A DNA stretch of 64,000 nucleotides, taken from the NCBI GenBank assembly GCA_900315265.1, contig OMYN01000004.1, positions 62,001 to 126,000 of the forward strand, read 5' to 3'. Under the pieces are notes generated by a model. The model worked only from the letters and a program-made list of their open reading frames with translations. It was not told the DNA's origin and searched no databases. The position numbers and the translations under genes are program-made. Below are positions 62,140-64,000 of this stretch, one piece after another. Source of the DNA: an uncultured Eubacteriales bacterium (GTDB taxonomy: Bacteria; Bacillota; Clostridia; Lachnospirales; Bianqueaceae). The stretch's first letter is position 1. Every line of letters begins with the position of its first letter.

Positions 62140-63593
62140 TTGCCTTTCTTGGATAGTTTATGAGTAATAGAACGATAGAAGTCAGTTACCAGAGGTTCTT
62201 TGATAAGAATCATCACTGTAAAGTAGATAACGACAAACAAGATGCCGCGCAACAGCAAATTCACCAGATTGCCACCGGCACGAACCAAGCCTACCAGCAG
62301 ACAGGTAAGAATAGAGGCAGCGATGGAAAGAGGGATGTAGCGGATTTTAATAGAAGCTAGGAGTTCCTTTAGATGTGACCGGCAGAAATAAGCGTCCAAA
62401 CCTGCAACACACAGTTCGGATACGCATGTTGCAATGGCTGCACCAATTCCATCAAAGAAATGAATCAGTATGGCATTGAGTACGAAATCAACGATTGCGC
62501 CGCTGAAAATGGAGATAGTGATATTTTTCTCCTTCCCGTAAGGAGCCAAAATCTGGTAAGCCATCATGTTGCTGGTCGCATTGACCAGAACAGAGGGCAG
62601 AAGATAGCGCAGGATCAGAATCGATCGATCAAAGTCGGGACCGCACAGAAAGCGGATGATTTGAGGAGCGAAAAAGAAGCTGAAAATGATCAGTGGGTAG
62701 GAGACGACATTGAGAAATTCCACTGATTGACTCATCAATTTGGTAGCTGCATGATCCTCACCATGGTGGGCCAGATTGGAAATTCGGGGCATAAGGACAG
62801 ACCCATAGACCATGGAAACAGTGGTCAGTACTCGGGTGATTTTTAATGCACCGTTGTAATAACCGGTTTCAGCGCTGCCGCTCATAAAGCCCAGCATTGT
62901 TGTATCCAACGAGGTCAAGATGGACGTTGATACAGCCATGGCGTAAAAATAAAGAAGCGGTTTTAAATGCCGTTTAAAATCGTAGTGGTCAAATCGCTTG
63001 AAGGTGACATATTTGCGGATTTGAGTGATGTTGATGATGACAAAACCAGATTCACTTATCAAATAAGACCACATGTAAGCATCCGTATCATTTTTATCAC
63101 GGACAAAGACGAACAAAATGATCAAAGCGATGCCTCGTGCGATCAGCCCTGCCCGGGTGATGTGTCCGTACTCTTCGATACCCTGATAAAACCATTGAGT
63201 ACCGAGAACCGTCAGGATCACATTCAAACCAGCAATCAGAAGTAGGGTATGGACTCTTCTGAAATGAGGGATGGTCAACAGGAGAATGAAAAACACAAGA
63301 TAGCTGATTGAACTGGTGATCAGGCTTATTCCCATAAGTTCCTGATAGGTACGTGATAATTCTTTTGGGTCATCCCGCACCTGAGCAAAGGCTCGGATGC
63401 CGTATGTGGGAAGACCGATCGCAGCAAACCCTGTAAAGTAGGATACGATATTATAGGCAAACGATACATTGCCGATCCCTTGAGGACCGATGATACGGGC
63501 AGCATAGGTAAAGGTGATCAGAGGATACAGCATCTGTGTGCCCGTCAGGATCAGGTTCATTAGAAAATTATAGCGGATGGAATGTTCTTTCAT
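62136..63593 (-). CDS. Wzx-type polysaccharide flippase (MATE/MVF fold)
   Basis: A 485-residue membrane protein with about fourteen hydrophobic helices, of the polysaccharide transporter (PST/MVF) family that flips lipid-linked sugars. RYNFLMNLILTGTQMLYPLI, AARIIGPQGIGNVSFAYN and FTGFAAIGLPTYGIRAFAQV are typical of Wzx. The pattern RVLTTVSMVYGSVLMPRISN near the middle is also conserved. A TTG at 63605 that overlaps the upstream stop could be the start; I prefer ATG 63593. It lies between the folT fragment and a GT2 gene. The locus also has a Wzm/Wzt exporter, so the flippase probably moves a different lipid-linked unit. Confidence 0.9.
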   Translation of the reverse strand: MKEHSIRYNFLMNLILTGTQMLYPLITFTYAARIIGPQGIGNVSFAYNIVSYFTGFAAIGLPTYGIRAFAQVRDDPKELSRTYQELMGISLITSSISYLVFFILLLTIPHFRRVHTLLLIAGLNVILTVLGTQWFYQGIEEYGHITRAGLIARGIALIILFVFVRDKNDTDAYMWSYLISESGFVIINITQIRKYVTFKRFDHYDFKRHLKPLLYFYAMAVSTSILTSLDTTMLGFMSGSAETGYYNGALKITRVLTTVSMVYGSVLMPRISNLAHHGEDHAATKLMSQSVEFLNVVSYPLIIFSFFFAPQIIRFLCGPDFDRSILILRYLLPSVLVNATSNMMAYQILAPYGKEKNITISIFSGAIVDFVLNAILIHFFDGIGAAIATCVSELCVAGLDAYFCRSHLKELLASIKIRYIPLSIAASILTCLLVGLVRAGGNLVNLLLRGILFVVIYFTVMILIKEPLVTDFYRSITHKLSKKGK

Positions 63594-63601
63594 TGGAATA
63601 G

Positions 63602-64000
63602 TCAAGCTTTCTTGATAGATTTGAATCGAGGCAGGAGCAGATACATTAGAAGAACCTCCAGAGGCAAAAGGGCCAGATTTTTAAATGCTCTCATTGGAAG
63701 CATGGCAAAAAAAGCGCTGCCATACAAAAGTTTGAGCCACAGACTGTTGAGCAGGAGGTTGAGGAAGACATTGATCAAAAGTTTACATCCGATCAAGCGT
63801 TTGACGCTGATTTTTTCTTCATATAGAAGGCATCCGTAGATCATTCCGCCCAGCAGAGCTGTCAGGGTAAAACCGGGGAAAAAAGGACCCGTCGGGTGAA
63901 TGACGGCGGAAAGAACGTCTGTGATCCCGGCACCGATCCCAGCCATGACCGGGCCATAGAGCATACCCATCAGGCTGACAGCCAGAAAGGCTAATCCTAA
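63602..64000 (-). CDS. folT: Folate ECF transporter S component (FolT-like), 5' end beyond window
   Basis: C-terminal 133 codons of a substrate-binding membrane component for an ECF-type vitamin transporter. The frame is open to base 64000, so the start lies outside. Motifs fit FolT: GPVMAGIGAGITDVLSAVIH, then HPTGPFFPGFTLTALLGGMI, then NVFLNLLLNSLWLKLLYG and MPMRAFKNLALLPLEVLL-like sequence (LPMRAFKNLALLPLEVLL). About four helices are visible. It would work with shared EcfT and EcfA/A' subunits encoded elsewhere. The stop overlaps the TTG at 63605 by three bases. Any folate riboswitch upstream would be outside the window. Confidence 0.88.
   Translation of the reverse strand, partial: LGLAFLAVSLMGMLYGPVMAGIGAGITDVLSAVIHPTGPFFPGFTLTALLGGMIYGCLLYEEKISVKRLIGCKLLINVFLNLLLNSLWLKLLYGSAFFAMLPMRAFKNLALLPLEVLLMYLLLPRFKSIKKA

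Noticed and set aside
1-64000. tRNA, rRNA, CRISPR, IS or prophage elements
   Set aside because: Looked for cloverleaf ends, repeat-spacer arrays, transposase motifs and phage genes by eye and found none.

Overview
The window looks like a stretch of chromosome from a low-to-mid GC, Gram-positive Clostridia, most likely a Lachnospiraceae-type gut anaerobe. This rests on gene order and families, not on a database search. The pointers are the dgt-dnaG-rpoD-trmK-nif3 run, the rel-dtd-MBL-hemZ run, the tig-clpP-clpX-engB run, and the mtaB-ireB-ruvX-DUF1292-rnj-mltG-U32 run. DUF4364, an oxygen-independent HemZ and a Rel-type (p)ppGpp enzyme fit as well. No rRNA, tRNA, insertion sequence, prophage or CRISPR array was seen.

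Layout. Bases 1-9.7 kb: replication, transcription and tRNA genes (dgt fragment, dnaG, rpoD, trmK, nif3-like), then a nucleoside kinase, a HelD-type helicase and a small membrane-anchored Ser/Glu-rich protein. 9.8-15.3 kb: a promoter-led MacAB-like ABC system with two different adaptor proteins, one carrying a large inserted domain. 15.3-22.5 kb: a HAD phosphatase; a minus-strand NusG-II/Gx/ApbE flavin-transfer operon; an XRE regulator; a secreted DUF1002 protein; a DbpA-type helicase; the decayed remnant of a short-chain dehydrogenase; and a cyclophilin. 22.6-34.7 kb: rel, dtd, an MBL hydrolase, hemZ, a membrane protein, tig, clpP, clpX, engB, DUF4364 and hisS. 34.7-35.1 kb: a divergently transcribed HPr-like gene lacking the catalytic histidine. 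35.1-41.9 kb: a tightly overlapping housekeeping operon from mtaB to a U32 peptidase-family gene.

From 41.9 kb to the end is a cell-surface polysaccharide locus. It has a WcaJ-type initiating phosphoglycosyltransferase, several GT2 enzymes, the complete dTDP-L-rhamnose pathway (rfbA, rfbD, rfbB, and rfbC under its own promoter), a Wzm/Wzt ABC exporter, a DUF2142 membrane protein and two very large multidomain glycosyltransferases. It also has a polyprenyl-phosphate GT2 next to a DUF2304 partner, a Gfo/Idh oxidoreductase, more GT2 genes and a Wzx-type flippase. The set resembles the two-stage logic of streptococcal rhamnan loci: a rhamnose-rich backbone exported by the ABC transporter, and side-chain sugars delivered outside from undecaprenyl phosphate by a GT2/DUF2304/flippase/membrane-GT set. 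That reading is inference. The right half of the locus (from about 53 kb) looks more AT-rich than the left, as expected of a variable, exchanged region. The window ends inside a minus-strand folate ECF transporter S-component gene.

The items most worth a second look are the adaptor protein with about 275 residues inserted in its hairpin, the two-deletion SDR relic, the HPr-like protein without His15, the structured tig-clpP spacer, and the rhamnan-like locus with two export routes.
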